Positions 1 through 12,222 of a DNA stretch of 64,000 bases are shown here, piece by piece. Positions within the stretch are counted from its first letter, which is position 1, and each line of letters starts with the position of its first letter. The position numbers and the translations under genes are program-made. The notes beneath the pieces were generated by a model. It worked only from the letters and a program-made list of their open reading frames with translations. It searched no databases and was not told the DNA's origin. The DNA comes from Trichobilharzia regenti (taxonomy: Eukaryota > Platyhelminthes > Trematoda > Strigeidida > Schistosomatidae), in NCBI GenBank assembly GCA_944472135.2, contig OX235270.1, positions 83,895,168 through 83,959,167 on the forward strand. Reading direction: 5' to 3'.

Positions 1-1411
1 CCGTGTAAATATAAATCTGCAGGAAATGACCTACAATATTCCCTTCACCTGTAACATTTTCTCCTCATTATTATTACTATTATCATTATTGCTATGAAAA
101 CAGAAAAAAAACAAGCAAGCAAACGAACAAACAATGACACACACACACGTGTATTCACAGTCACTAAATCACTTCAAAAACAAAATGATTTCACTGAAAT
201 GGAATTCTTCTCTCTTTTTTTTCAATTTCATTTAATCACTGAAATTTTGTCAAATATTTTTTTTATTTCACTTTCCTAGTGCGCGCGCGCTAGCGTAACT
301 TCAAGTGAGAAGAACAAAAGATTGAAACAAATTAGTAACAAACACAACCAAAGTGAGATGAGACTGGATTAGTTCTGTCAAAGACGACAAACACGTACAC
401 AGAGGGAGGAGGAGGAGGAGGAGAGAGAGGATAATAGCTCAGAGACAAATCTTTTATGAAAAGGATCAAAGAATAGTTCACGTTTTTACTTTACTGATGT
501 AACAAAAGGTTACAACAGGTAACAGTGTTTTTGATCTTCATGAGTTTTTTCGTTACATAAGGATATGCACAGTTGTAAATTTAGATAATATAATGAAGAA
601 TAGAAGATACTACGAAAAGTGTGTTGCGTGAATCTCACACATTTCAAAACAGTTTTCAAAGGGTTAGAAATGACCAATATGAAAAAGGCATTCTATGCAT
701 GATAAACCCCTTCAAATGTAACATACATGCTCCACTATTAAATGAATTTCAACTGGTCAGTGAAACAACAAGTTCAACCAATCACAAAAGGAGGCTTTAC
801 TGCAATCAATCCCCAGATAGTACAGTTATTCATTTCCAACTGAGCTGTTCATATCTTAAAGAAAGACAACTGATTTGAAGTTAATTAATTGCGAAGCACT
901 TAGAACAAATTTACATAATATATCTCGGAAAACTATAAAATCCTACATCAATATTTAAATTGTTTCGAAGATGAGGATTGAAGGATTAATTAAAATTGTT
1001 GTCATAAAACAACACTTTGGATAGAATACATCCACAGCTTGATATATAAATATTCTTCACCAATTCATAGATGACTCTGGGTTATATTAATCATATGGGA
1101 ATTTGAAACAAAGTCACTATGAATTATTTATCAAAATGAATAATTTGTTTAGCTGTCTTCCTGTCAGAGTCTTTGAAATGCACTGAAGTAGATGTTTTAG
1201 AATGATTTTCATCGTTCTTTTAATCTATCTAGAACTGTTATTATGATCCAGCTATATCAGATACATTCAGAAATACTGAAATTTCAGGGTTTCCAATTGT
1301 CTGTCTCAAAATCGACCGTTCATTATTTTCAGGTAACGCCATCGGAAACTCTTGCATCCCTGAATCTCTGAAAAACTCTGTGATAGGCTGACAATGGACT
1401 TGTAATTGCTA
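1..1411. other. AT-rich sequence without recognisable gene
   Basis: No convincing exon or mobile element is visible on either strand; the open frames are short and of low complexity. A purine-rich GGA/GA tract lies at about 401-430 and short CA and GC runs at about 139-150 and 281-290. Distant exons of the downstream coiled-coil gene could lie here but none could be shown. Confidence 0.5.
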
Positions 1412-1620
1412 AATAATTTATTTTTTATTTTATTTTTATTTTTGATTACAGCTTGATTCCACACTTTATTTTTGGTACAAGTATGGAATTTTCAGCATGG
1501 ATATCGGTAGCCCAAATTTTGCAGGCCGACCATAGATATCAGGTGTGCGTCGGCAGGGGATCGAACCTCGGACTATATGGATGGTCGGCGAGATTCCTAA
1601 CCACTGTGCCACCGACGCAC
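1412..1620 (-). mobile_element. SINE-1 (tRNA-headed SINE)
   Basis: Read on the minus strand, the element begins with a tRNA-like head (1546-1619) carrying an A box (ggcacagtgg) and a B box (ggttcgatccc). A body and a T-rich/A-rich tail follow, ending near 1412. The same body occurs at 11060-11262 and 48848-49045, which makes this a dispersed family. The head resembles Pol III promoter heads of schistosome SINEs; that family assignment is from general knowledge. Confidence 0.8.
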
Positions 1621-1641
1621 AAGTAATACGAGTAAATACGG

Positions 1642-1876
1642 GTGCTTCGGTGGCATAGTGGTTAGGACGCTCGCCAACCATGCACATGTTCCGGGGTTCA
1701 ATCCCCGGCTGACGCACTCCTTTAACCCGCTAAGCTAGAAATAAACCTGGTAAAGAGGAAAGGTTTGACATGAGGCTAGCGACCTTATCCTGTGAAAATA
1801 AACACTGCTACAGAAACTTCAATGCTCTAGCTTGAAGCCTTATGTTCCACTGGGAACGTGGAGGAATAAAAAAACA
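1642..1876 (+). mobile_element. SINE-2 with tRNA head and LINE-A-like tail, intact with TSD
   Basis: It has a tRNA-like head (about 1642-1718) with A box ggcatagtgg and B box ggttcaatccc. The body resembles the 5' leader of LINE-A (gctagcgacc, then ctacagaaacttcaa). The 3' end resembles LINE-A's 3' terminus (tatgttccactgggaacg followed by an A-rich tail). An 11-bp direct repeat, agtaaatacgg, flanks it at 1631-1641 and 1877-1887 and is read as a target-site duplication. It lies 21 bp from SINE-1 in the opposite orientation. Confidence 0.8.
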
Positions 1877-1887
1877 AGTAAATACGG

Positions 1888-2805
1888 AGTAAGGTTGTCT
1901 GTAAATATTTAGCTGTGCAGATATTTCTCGTTACCTCTTACATTCTGACATCACATAAGTACTTAGCACAAGCGAACTTCTATTTCTTATCGTTAACACT
2001 TTATTTTAACTGAAAAAAGCTCGATTCGTTTCAGGCTGTTAACAATTTAGACGTAAGGTAACCTGAAACAGTAACTCAATATTTTATTAAATTCTAATTA
2101 CATACAATGCTGAAATGACTGAATCATCTAGGTATATTCGACACAATTTAGTCGAAAATGTTTTTCACTAACAAAGCACAAATAAACAGAAATCACCAAA
2201 TTCTGTTATTTGTTAGATAAAATGTAAAGTGAATTAATCGTGACTGTGAAAATCATTATCGCTAACTCTGACGATTTTGCTATGCCACTCTTTCTAACTA
2301 AATAAACCATCGAAAACGTTGACGCTTTAGAATTCAAATCAAAAGTGGTCCAAACGGTCACCGAGCAGCTTTTAACATACTAAAGATCGATAATCCGTTG
2401 AAATGAGGTACACTTCATGGCTGCAAATAATGCTTTTCCTAACGAAATAACCAGATTTTTAGTTGATTTCTTCGTCTCTTAGTGTAACTTCGTTATTTTT
2501 CCTTCAAAAGATGAAATGATTTCCTTAACTAATAACAAGTTTCACAGTCATCGCATCAGCATTGGATGTCGAAAATCAGACTGTGATACTCTTATAATAA
2601 CAAAGAATTCCACAATGAATAATAAGCGTATTTCACTGGATTAGCACTAATTTCAGAAGCATTTGTTTGGTTTATAATATTTATAACTCCATAAGCTTAG
2701 CTATGATAGCGGTAAATGTTTTACCTAGATAATGAACTGTCTGTATAACGAGTGAGCAATTATCAAGTGACAGACAAATATTTTAGCGGTTAACTTCTCC
2801 CAAGT
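1888..2805. other. No recognisable feature
   Basis: AT-rich sequence with no open frame, repeat family member or RNA gene that I can recognise. Confidence 0.5.
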
Positions 2806-2985
2806 TTTCTTTATTCCTTTACGTTCCCAGTGGAACATAGGACTTGAAGTTTCGGTAGCAGTGTTGTTTATTTTACAGGATGTGGTTGCTAGCCTCATTC
2901 CCAATCTTCCGTTTTTACCTGTTTTTATTACTGGCTTAGTGAGGCAAAGGAGTGAGTCGACCAGGGATCTAACCCTAAGTATTTA
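2806..2985 (-). mobile_element. SINE-2 copy, minus strand
   Basis: The reverse complement carries the SINE-2 body (atgaggctagcaacc, ctgctaccgaaacttcaag) and the 3' end (tatgttccactgggaacg) with an A-rich tail near 2806. A diverged B box lies near 2965-2978. The head is more eroded than in the copy at 1642. Confidence 0.7.
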
Positions 2986-5900
2986 TCACTAAAAATTCAC
3001 AGATGGTCAACAAATAGCTCTTTTGAAACATTGTTCACATTTGACTGGACTGTCTACATAACAGTACTAAAGACTTATTTGTAGACTCAAGCAGTTCACT
3101 GCTGAAGTTACTGATTCTTATCTATTTCAATGCTTCAAGTGCGTTGCGTATTCTCAAACACCACAGAATCTTGTGCTCCACAAAAGAGTGAGTATATTAA
3201 GAAAAGAAGATTCGAACTCAGTAACTTCAGGGGATATTTTGTTTAAGCACTGGATTTAAATTACTATAATGTTGCTGAATACTAATAGCGTCAAGAGTTA
3301 ATGGTTAACTGATAGTACAGCTTGTCTCCTAATCGACTAGACTACCAACCGGTGTAATGTGTTAGATAAGGATACTTTATCTTTTGTTTAGCCAAGATTT
3401 TTATACTACTAGAAATGTCTTCTTAATACCTCACAAGAATTTATTATTTGTCTCTGGGCTGTGGCGCATTCGTAAAAGCAGTCTATTGTCAACATATTGA
3501 CTAATAAATCGATAAGTTGACACAGCATGAAGAAACACCCACAACAGACAAACATATGTGTAGGGCAGATGATAGGCAGATGGAAACTATCAATTTTTAG
3601 AACCTAGAAAATTATACTGATCACACAAAACTACAACGCTGTTAACTATATGAAGCAGATCATCAAGAATCAACAACAACTAACTTTCATGAATGAGTTT
3701 AAATATATAATTGATCAGAATGTCTGAGAAGTTGAATAACAAGCGTGAGACATAGATCTGTTTCATTATTCTGTGAAGTTTTGTTTCTGATTTCATTCAA
3801 ACACACACGATGGGAAAAGCATATCTGAAAACCAACTAGTCTTCCCTTCAGTGACAATGTAACACGTTTGTGTAGACAATAAGTGAAAAATCATGAGTTT
3901 GACATCACTAATATGTGCCTACTTCATTCATTTTAAATGTTTAATAATGCCAGGTATAACTTTAAAACATTTCGTCTACCAATCTCATTCCTGGACAGAA
4001 ATAAGAAATCATAGTTCAATTGTTTGTAATAATAATTACACTTTGTTCTAAAATTTTACTATTAAATTCATTTGACAATTATTTACTCCCTTAATGTGGA
4101 CCATCAGAAGAAAAATTCTTTAAACTTCATTGAGTGTAATCCAACTTTGTGTGTTGAACTCACGAATTCTAAGTGCCTTCTACCTCGCCTGTTAGTCTTT
4201 TTAAATGCCAGTTTGTGGAAGGAAACTGTTTCAGTTAGCAGCTGAACTGCTACATAACTAAAACCAACTTGTTAAATGAAAGTGATAAGATATTTAAATT
4301 TTTTGAGAAACCACATTGATAATCCCCAGGGTTTGGGTTCGAATCATACAATAAATCAATTGCTTCCACGATTTTGCATGCAAATTTAGCTAATGAAAAC
4401 CACTTCAGACAGTTAAATGGAGAAACTTTGTCATTTTTCATCGACTGCTTGAATCATCGCCTTGCGTTTTTCATATTTTTAAAGTGTAAGATTTACACTA
4501 CATTATTTGATAAAGCAAGAAGATAAAGTTCGAAATCTTTAACAGGCACTGTCAGTAAACATGTGAAACTTTCACAGATTTAACCCACCATCGCTTAACG
4601 GAATCAATACAATCTTACAAACACAATGGACACTTCTCTATAACATCAACAGTTGAGTTCAGTAGTGGCCAAGGAATGTGCTTACTGCATTTTTCGAAAT
4701 CTGAACTATACTCGCCCTTGCATTTTCTCAGTAGCCAGGAGACTATCATCACATACTGACTTCAGTTCCTGTGTATGTCGTCATGATGACTTCATTTCAA
4801 GAAATGCTCACAGTTATTATTAAAAGAAATGTACTCTAGTTTTGAACACCCATAAAAAAATTGACGCAAACTGTTACAAACACTACTATCATTTAATTAT
4901 GGCTTCGAATAGCGGTTTATAATGAGAGAATTATGGTAAGTGAAGACCGAGAAAGTGGTAGTTTTGAGATTTTTAGATTAAGACGTCATTGTCCCACATG
5001 TATGTATTTTAAGTATGAAAGAGACATTATTCTAAACAAGTCGAAGACTGGGGAAAGTCCCGAAGTTTATACGTGAACTGCACTGTTTTTATTCGGCACT
5101 AAGAACCGTGAAATCCTAAAAGCATAATGCTTTAAAAAATATTTCTCATATGATATAATTATTCATATGTATATATAGAGACGAAAATTGAATTAATTTA
5201 ATCCAACCAAGGAACAAGCACACTTTACTTCCAAACTACCGAACAAACACTTTTAGAAGATCAAATAAATCTTAAAACACTAAGGTAACGTTTCTGCAGA
5301 AGATGCAAGGTGTGATTAATAAACTACAAATATCGGAATCACTTAATATCAAAAAATGAGTAGAAATACAAAGAACTCATCTTTGAGATTATTACTGGAC
5401 CACATATAGAGCCGTTATTTAAAAAGTTCCAAAATGTGCAACTAGTAGTACAAGATCTTAAATAACAGAAAAGTTACTGAGGAAAAACTTGGAAGGGCCT
5501 ACAGTATCATTTCAGTAGTAGTAGCTTCATAATGCAAGGCTTTAGTACCAAGGTTCCTAGAAGTAATCCTATGCCAATGGAAAAGGTTCTTGAAAAGCTG
5601 CAAGCATTCTAATTCACGTAATTAAGATCACCACCAGAAGATATAAAACTGTTTACAAAACAATATAGTCCAAATTTATCGTGATCGGAATGAAATGGGC
5701 ATAATTGAGGAGTATAATAAAATTAAATATGGCCAGTCTTCAGAAAAGGCCAATAAATGCCACAGGATTCAATTAAAAGTCGAAAACAACTGCAGAACCT
5801 GCGAATGTCGGAAAGTATTAATAGAAATTGTAAATGCAACATAAAAATTTCAACTGTTTTTTATTTTGTACACTGTCCTTGACTTGAAAAAAGTTATAAA

Positions 5901-7234
5901 TTTAACCACAAATGGACATAATGTCTGAAAGCTACTTAGTCTAGTTATTGCACGGAAAGTACCACTGAATAGCAATTATCTGCTCTTTTACGAACATACA
6001 CTATGTGTTATTACTACAAAGAAACTCACTTTAAATGTTGGAGGAGAATTTGATGTGATGTCGTGAGTCATTTAGTGAGGTGTTTTGCACATTTTATGAC
6101 ATCATTTGAAATCAACCTTATTTCTCAAGGTTAACGAAGGGCACTTCACTCATTAACTTAAACAATAACCATCTGCACGGATACATGTGTCTTCTGATGC
6201 GGCTTTAAGTTTATATTCACTTAAGTACGAGCCAATTGCTACTATAATAACTCTTCGGATAAGAAAATACGTGTTTTATGGCTACTTTTTCAGAGCTTCC
6301 CCCATGATTGAAGTGCCGAAAGTGATATACATGTCACATTACTGTAACTTTCCTGTACCGCACTGTCTTTCCTGATACTTTTCTTCGAATTTCTAATTAT
6401 AAGTCCCTTAAGAACACAAAGCAGTCATGTTTAATGGTTATCAGTGTGCAAAATTCTCTAAATAGTTACTATGTGTCGTTTGTCTAGTCCTCCATATATG
6501 ACGGATGTCTCAGGGAGTCTAAGTATAAGGTGTGTTTTTGTTGGCCTCTTGAGATTTTGGTAGGGCTAAACTATCGTGTTTAAGTATGAGAAAGTATTTA
6601 ACACAAAAACGAAAACAGCATACTTCCACATCTTCAATTAAGAGAAGATACTAATAGAAGCTCAAAACTTTTTATTAGGATAGGTTTGATTCCGCACTAA
6701 AGCAGCTTGCTGAAAATAAGATTGCATTACACATAAAGACGATGAAATGAAGCCAACGTCATGCAATATTCAGATGGTGTTTTACCTAAGTGTTAAATCT
6801 AAGAGCATGCATTAGTATATTAAAATCAAAATTCATATTCTATTTCTCATCATCAAACAGATAAAGCAATTTAGTAATTATTGTTGTTGTTTGAGTAAAC
6901 ATCTTTGTTAACCACGAGCGATTTTTTCAGGCATTACTGCCCCTGTCAATGAATGTCACACAAACTTAAAACTGAAGGTCCGTAATATGGTTACGTGATG
7001 CACAAATTAGAATAAAGCATTTTTGCAGTGACCTTAACGGTTGGATTCTAGATACAACTCCTCCGAAGTACTGTAGTGGCAGCGCCACTTCATCCACTTC
7101 AGTCATTTACAGTCGCCTGTGAGATTTCGAAGTCAGGTAGCTACATTTCCAAGTTCAAGGAAGTCATTGGTTTTGTATATACTGGGTAATGCCATAAGAT
7201 CATTTCTGTTACGCTTCAGTTCTAGGAGTAATAC
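2986..7234. other. AT-rich sequence without recognisable gene
   Basis: About 4.2 kb with frequent stops in all frames. Nothing matches the LINE, PLE, Gypsy or SINE families seen elsewhere in the window, and no exon with splice sites and coherent protein content was found. It may be intergenic or intronic sequence of the coiled-coil gene, or decayed repeats beyond recognition by eye. Confidence 0.45.
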
Positions 7235-8690
7235 TTCTGTGGACCGCATATGTTCATTCGTTCAACACCAGCGGAATTATTTCTGAATAGCCGGAGGCCA
7301 CATCCTCTAAGTGTTTTCTGTGGGTCCATTTTATGCCTGTCTCCTCGTTGCCCGCCGCTGTCTGCTGCATTATCCAGTCTACCACAATCACGGAAATCAT
7401 TGGAGATAGTAAGCAACCAGCCAGTCAGCCGGCTAGCTAGCCTTATCTTACTCCCGTCTTCACTTTTTCGAAGGATTTCGTGAGGTTCAATCTGTGGATT
7501 ACTTGGCATGCAGCATTGCCGTACATCTGTCGTATGGGGTATATAATTGTTAGTGACACCTCGCGGCAGGGAAGTAGTTTCGAAACCACTTCTCGATCGA
7601 CGTTCCCCTGTCGAAGGCTTTTCAAAATCGATGAAGTTGAGGTAGACGGCTGACTGCCATTCCAACCTCTCTTCAACGATGATCAGTAGTGGTGAGATTT
7701 GATTGATGCATTTCCTGTTTCTTCGTAATCCAGCCTGTTCCGGTCGACGTTTTGTATACAGGGTGGCATGTTCGATTCTTTCCAGCCAGGATGGTGCGGC
7801 TTAGTATTTTGCTCGAGATGGACAGGAGAATAATCCCGCACCAGCTCTCGCATTCACTTAGGTCTCTTTTCTTTGGTGGCTTTCAATGGGTTGGCTCTTC
7901 TTCCAATCCGAAGGCAACTCGCCCTCTTTCCACACCTTCTTCACTGGTGGTGTCGTCAAGTACGCTGATGTTTGTGGGTCCATTTCCAATGCTTCTGCGA
8001 GATGTTTGTCCGGTCTTGCTGATTCTGCGGATCTTAGCGTCTTTACCGCCTTCAGGATTTCCGTTTCCGTCGGAGGGTTGATGTCCACTGGTAGATCTGC
8101 TTGCGCTGTTGGTATTATTGGGCGCGTTGTAGATGGCGGTCGATTTAGAGGTTATTTGAAGTCTTCAGTCCAGTGTTTCCTTCGCTCCATCTCTTCGGCG
8201 ATTGACTTACCCTTGTCATCCTTCACTTGCTCAACTTGTGTTGATCTCTTCCCCGATAGGAATCTAGTTGAGTGGTAGAGTGTGGCAAGGTCTCCTTTGC
8301 CCGCAGCTTGTTCTGCTTCACTTCCTATGGCTTCATAACATTGTCTTCTGTCCTCCCTGACACTTCTGCCTACTCTTTTCTTCAGAGTATTGTGGATTGC
8401 ATTCAACTCGTGTTTTTGTTGGTCGTCGATGCAGTGGATAGATAATCTTTTGTTCCACCATGCTTCTCTCTTCTATCAGTCTCCATGTGTTTGTGATGAG
8501 GCACTGTTCGTCCTGTCTCTTCTTTCTTCCTAGAACTTTTATTCAGCTCTGACTCCAATTAGCTCTCAGGTTGTTCCAGTGCTTTTCACCTCTGTTCTCT
8601 TCGCTACTGTTGATTTGTGTCTCTAGCAGGATTGTGATGAAGTCAGTTCGGTTTTCGGTTCTCCCGCCTGGCATAACTCCAGTAGCCTTG
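7235..8690 (-). mobile_element. LINE-A fragment, RT region, degenerate
   Basis: Minus-strand frames carry RTE-type LINE-A protein pieces in order: the pre-RT linker (8152-8406, with EAEQAAGKGDLATLYHSTR), the RT start (7858-8088, NPPTETEILKAVKTLRSA and KKVWKEGELPSDWKK), and mid-RT (7222-7676, with PSTGERRSR and CCMPSNP). The equivalents at 44.6-47.9 kb and 51.4-53.6 kb align in the same order. Frame breaks and stops show it is not functional. No APE domain or 3' end is present. Confidence 0.8.
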
Positions 8691-11059
8691 TGAGTTGGAA
8701 CAATGAAATGATGGTTATAGTTGTGAGATTGGATTGGTCTTTACATGAAGCTGCAGACAATAATAACAGTCATCATTGCATGTTTCACAAAGTAGGATTT
8801 AGCATTTTTTGGTGATCACTAAAAATAGTGCGTGGTGCCCCTATGCAACTTGAAAATAACAGGTTACACGAGATTGTGAGGATAGCAGAATTCCAGAAAC
8901 TTTTAGATGATTGCTTAGAGGAAGAAGAATTTTGACTGGCTCACAAGACATAGTCATTCGCTAGGACGCGTGCACATCCCTCTAGCCTCAATGTATTTGC
9001 TGCATGAAGACCAGACTACTGTTTAAATGTCAAACCAAGACAACAAATACATGATTCAAAATACGAAGTATATTTTTCAATGAGTGCCGCTGTTCAGGAA
9101 AGCATACTTGGCTGACCAGAACACCTGCAAGAACAGACTAAATTATTGCGACAATGCGCAGAACAAGAAAGTTGCTTGGCAAAGCATATTTGGTTTAACC
9201 AGTCAACTCGAATAGTGGAAGTCGAATGGTGAAAGCTGCAAGCGAAAATCTTGGGCCAGTGCTACAGCTCATACTCTCCTAGTATGATCCTTGGGCCCCT
9301 AGGTTTATACCCTCTAAAAGTCAAAACCTGTTTCCGGCACCATAAATGCAATTATTCCTGTGGGTACCACGGTGAACAGCTTTGTGGTCGTCTGCCTATA
9401 TCAGTGTGATCCCAGTAGGAAGATTCTTCATATATTGATCAATTGGTTTGTGTGCTTTCTTCTTTTCTTGACCGGCCTGTTGGAACATAGAAGAGGAAAC
9501 TGAAAAACCAAGGACAATTATAGAGAGGTACTTCAGATGACAAATCAAGAGGGAAACCAAGTCAAACACATTGGAAGGGAGTTCACTGTTCATTAGGAAA
9601 AACAAGCCTGGCAAATCATGAGGAAGACGCAATCGCCCCTTGGTTACTCGTACCATCCAAAAGATACTCGGGTTTTTTGTCAATGCGAAGTCAATATCTC
9701 TACATCTTTTGATGTGGTTCATTGAATCACCAGTTATCGAATTTTTCCCACAAACTAAAGACCAAAAGACAGCAACTGTGTAATTTAACCACAAGTCATG
9801 TAATTTAAATAATACAAACCCATGCTTTACAACTGGTGTGTCCTACATAGCTAGGAATAAATACGTACCTTATTATGTTATCATTACTAAATATGCTTAC
9901 TAATCGTATGTGCAATTTATCGAATTGATAATGCCTGTAAACTGGCGTCCCTCATGTACATGAGAATATATTTTTATTATTAACTCCTTAGTCACCTACC
10001 ACATTCGAGTGGCCGTCTCATATTGTGTTACAGGAGCCCTAAATGAGTGTTAAAATTCACAATTCACATGGTCTACTTGTATTACTGGTACAGATCGTAA
10101 TGTTAGACTGTCTGTCACACAAATGCACCCATGATGGTCTGGACTTCCTGTGAAATAGTCAACTGGTGGAGCGGTGGTCAAACAAGATGTAAATACATTA
10201 TATGACTGGCAATTCCGGAAGAAAAAACTGCATTGCGCAGTAAATTTCCTGTTGTTAGCCATTCTTATTATGTTGCCCCGCAGGACAATATAGTTCAAAC
10301 TTAAAATTGTCCTTCCATTGGAGCGATCTAAGATGTACTCTAACTTCCAATTTCTGATACATTGGATTTTATTACTGTCAACATTTTAGCCCGGTAGAGC
10401 TTTTATCAACAAGCTTTTCAAGATATCTCTTAGTTTTAGAAACTGTAGGTTATTATCGTCTTGGACCTCTAAATATGGCCTTGAATATTTCTTGTGTAAC
10501 TACAGGAAAGTATAAATGTAACTAAGCTTGGCTGCAAAAGCACGAAAACGTCCTTTTGTTGATTGTGGTAACGCCTCCTATGCTATTAGAGGTATATTCA
10601 TATTGACATGGCGCTGACTAGCAAATTAAACTGAGTTCTGTTTGGAAGTTTCAGGTTAATGCCTTCATACTACGCATTTGTTGTACTGCTTTATAGGAGA
10701 ATGGTGGGACCTATGGATTTGCCATGGGCTACCATTTGAGGGAAGCCACAAGAGGCATTCAGATAGTGAAGACAAAGAGAATATAATAGAAACTACTAGC
10801 AAATGTATAAATGGCTACTATGCCACATATGTTCTTGGGAAACCTGAGTCACTTGCATGCTGAAAAAGCAAACGAAATGCAAGATTCAGAGTGGAGAAAT
10901 TCACATTCGGGACCTGCCTAAGAAACTAGAAATTTAAATTATGGTTTACGCCAGTCTTTGTCAGCTGATATGGAATTTCTGCGACACAGAGATCAATTTC
11001 CACTAAAGTGGCATACATTCCACCTAATGCGAGGAACAAAAATATGTATCAATCATAAA
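8691..11059. other. No recognisable gene
   Basis: The longest frames are 9396-9794 on the minus strand (132 codons) and 10678-10863 on the plus strand. Neither has a domain I recognise. The plus frame starts just after a possible splice acceptor (ttatag) and contains a run with DSEDKEN, but it does not join other exons in phase, so it is left uncalled. Confidence 0.4.
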
Positions 11060-11262
11060 GTGTCGTGAGACTGTGCGTCGACGGCACAGAGTTTAGGTCT
11101 GTCGCCGACCATGCACATGATCCATGGTTGGATCCCCGACCGACATACACCTGATATCAGTGATCGGCCAGCTAAATTTGGGCCACCGATAAAACATGCT
11201 GAGAATTCCATACCTGTATCAAAAGTACTACGAGGAGTCAAGCTATAGTAAAAAAAGAAGCA
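11060..11262 (+). mobile_element. SINE-1 copy, plus strand
   Basis: The tRNA-like head (about 11067-11145) has a diverged B box (ggttggatccc). The SINE-1 body follows (cacctgatatcagtgatcgg, ccgataaaacatgctgagaa, ttccatacctgtatcaaaag). It matches the copies at 1412-1620 and 48848-49045 in the opposite orientation. Confidence 0.75.
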
Positions 11263-12013
11263 TGTAAACTCATTTTCAGAATGAACAAAAAAGTATTCTT
11301 TAAAATAATTCATAACATTACTTGAAAATGGTGCTCCTACTACAAATGTTTTGTTAAGAACCCTGCTGATATATGAAAGTTAAATATGCAAAATTGTATT
11401 GAAAATGTAAACATTTTAACGCCCTCAGTAGATATATTCATGAAAAATCACAATGATTTTCTGAATATTGTTTAGCGTCCGTTTCCATTTGAAAGCATAC
11501 AGATATAATGTGACCAATGTTCAACTTTGCGAAGAACGATAAAAATATTTTTGGGAGTGCGACATGAGATGTAGTATAAACTCATACTACTCTGAAGTTC
11601 ACTGAATAAGTTTGACAACAGGTCTATGGCATCGTCCACTTTAAGCATAGCTGGCAGCGATATAAATGAATAAACGCACAAAGATTCGAAGCTGTAGGCC
11701 ATTTATCAACAAAACTGTATATAGACACCACTTGGAGTACTAACGTACTTTAAATCAGCTAAGGTCTCCAAACTCTTCTTGACCTCAACAAATTGATGAG
11801 AGCGGCAAAATAAATAATGTAAACAGTGTGGATTTTGTGTCCATGTTATTTCGAAAACATGTTAGAGAAATCTAATTAGACTTCGGGTCGTATAAAAAAA
11901 TTTCTGTCAGTCTTTCGCGTTCTTGGTTTAGCGTCTATGGTTTCTCCTTTTGGAAGTATCAACACCACTAGGTTGGATGAAGGTAATTTGTCCTTTCATT
12001 TCGCATGTACTAG
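11263..12013. other. Probable intron or 5' sequence of coiled-coil gene
   Basis: No exon could be supported between the SINE-1 copy and the first recognised coiled-coil exon. The stretch is AT-rich with multiple stops. Confidence 0.4.
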
Positions 12014-12222
12014 CCTTGGCAAGAGACACTGAAGTGAAGCAAGTCCTACACAAAGAGATTAGTGACCTGAAAACAACTTCTGAGCAGTTAGAGCAGCAAC
12101 TTTGTTTGAAAACCACGCAATTTGAGAAGTTGAAGAGTGACTTCATTTTCAATCTCCGGCTGATCAAGGAGCGTGACGCAATCATATCTAGGCTTCATGA
12201 ACAAGTTTCAGCTCTGAAAAGG
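12014..12222 (+). CDS. Coiled-coil gene, exon (n-2)
   Basis: The frame encodes LARDTEVKQVLHKEISDLK and onward to HEQVSALKR, ending at a consensus donor (GTGAGT at 12223) in phase 0. The acceptor is uncertain: gtactag before 12014 is one choice, and ccactag near 11971 is another. Heptad spacing continues into the next exon. Confidence 0.65.

Noticed and set aside
1546..1718. Functional tRNA genes
   Set aside because: The A and B boxes are good, but the heads lack a clean acceptor stem, are attached to SINE bodies and occur in several dispersed copies. The same applies to 11067-11145, 48973-49045, 51030-51086 and 19995-20060.
7222..8278. Overlapping frames of 77-147 codons on both strands
   Set aside because: Plus-strand frames are shadows of the decayed LINE-A on the minus strand; only the minus-strand pieces match the family.
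9396..9794. 132-codon minus-strand frame as a gene
   Set aside because: No recognisable domain, no supporting splice structure and ordinary AT-rich surroundings; chance is a sufficient explanation.
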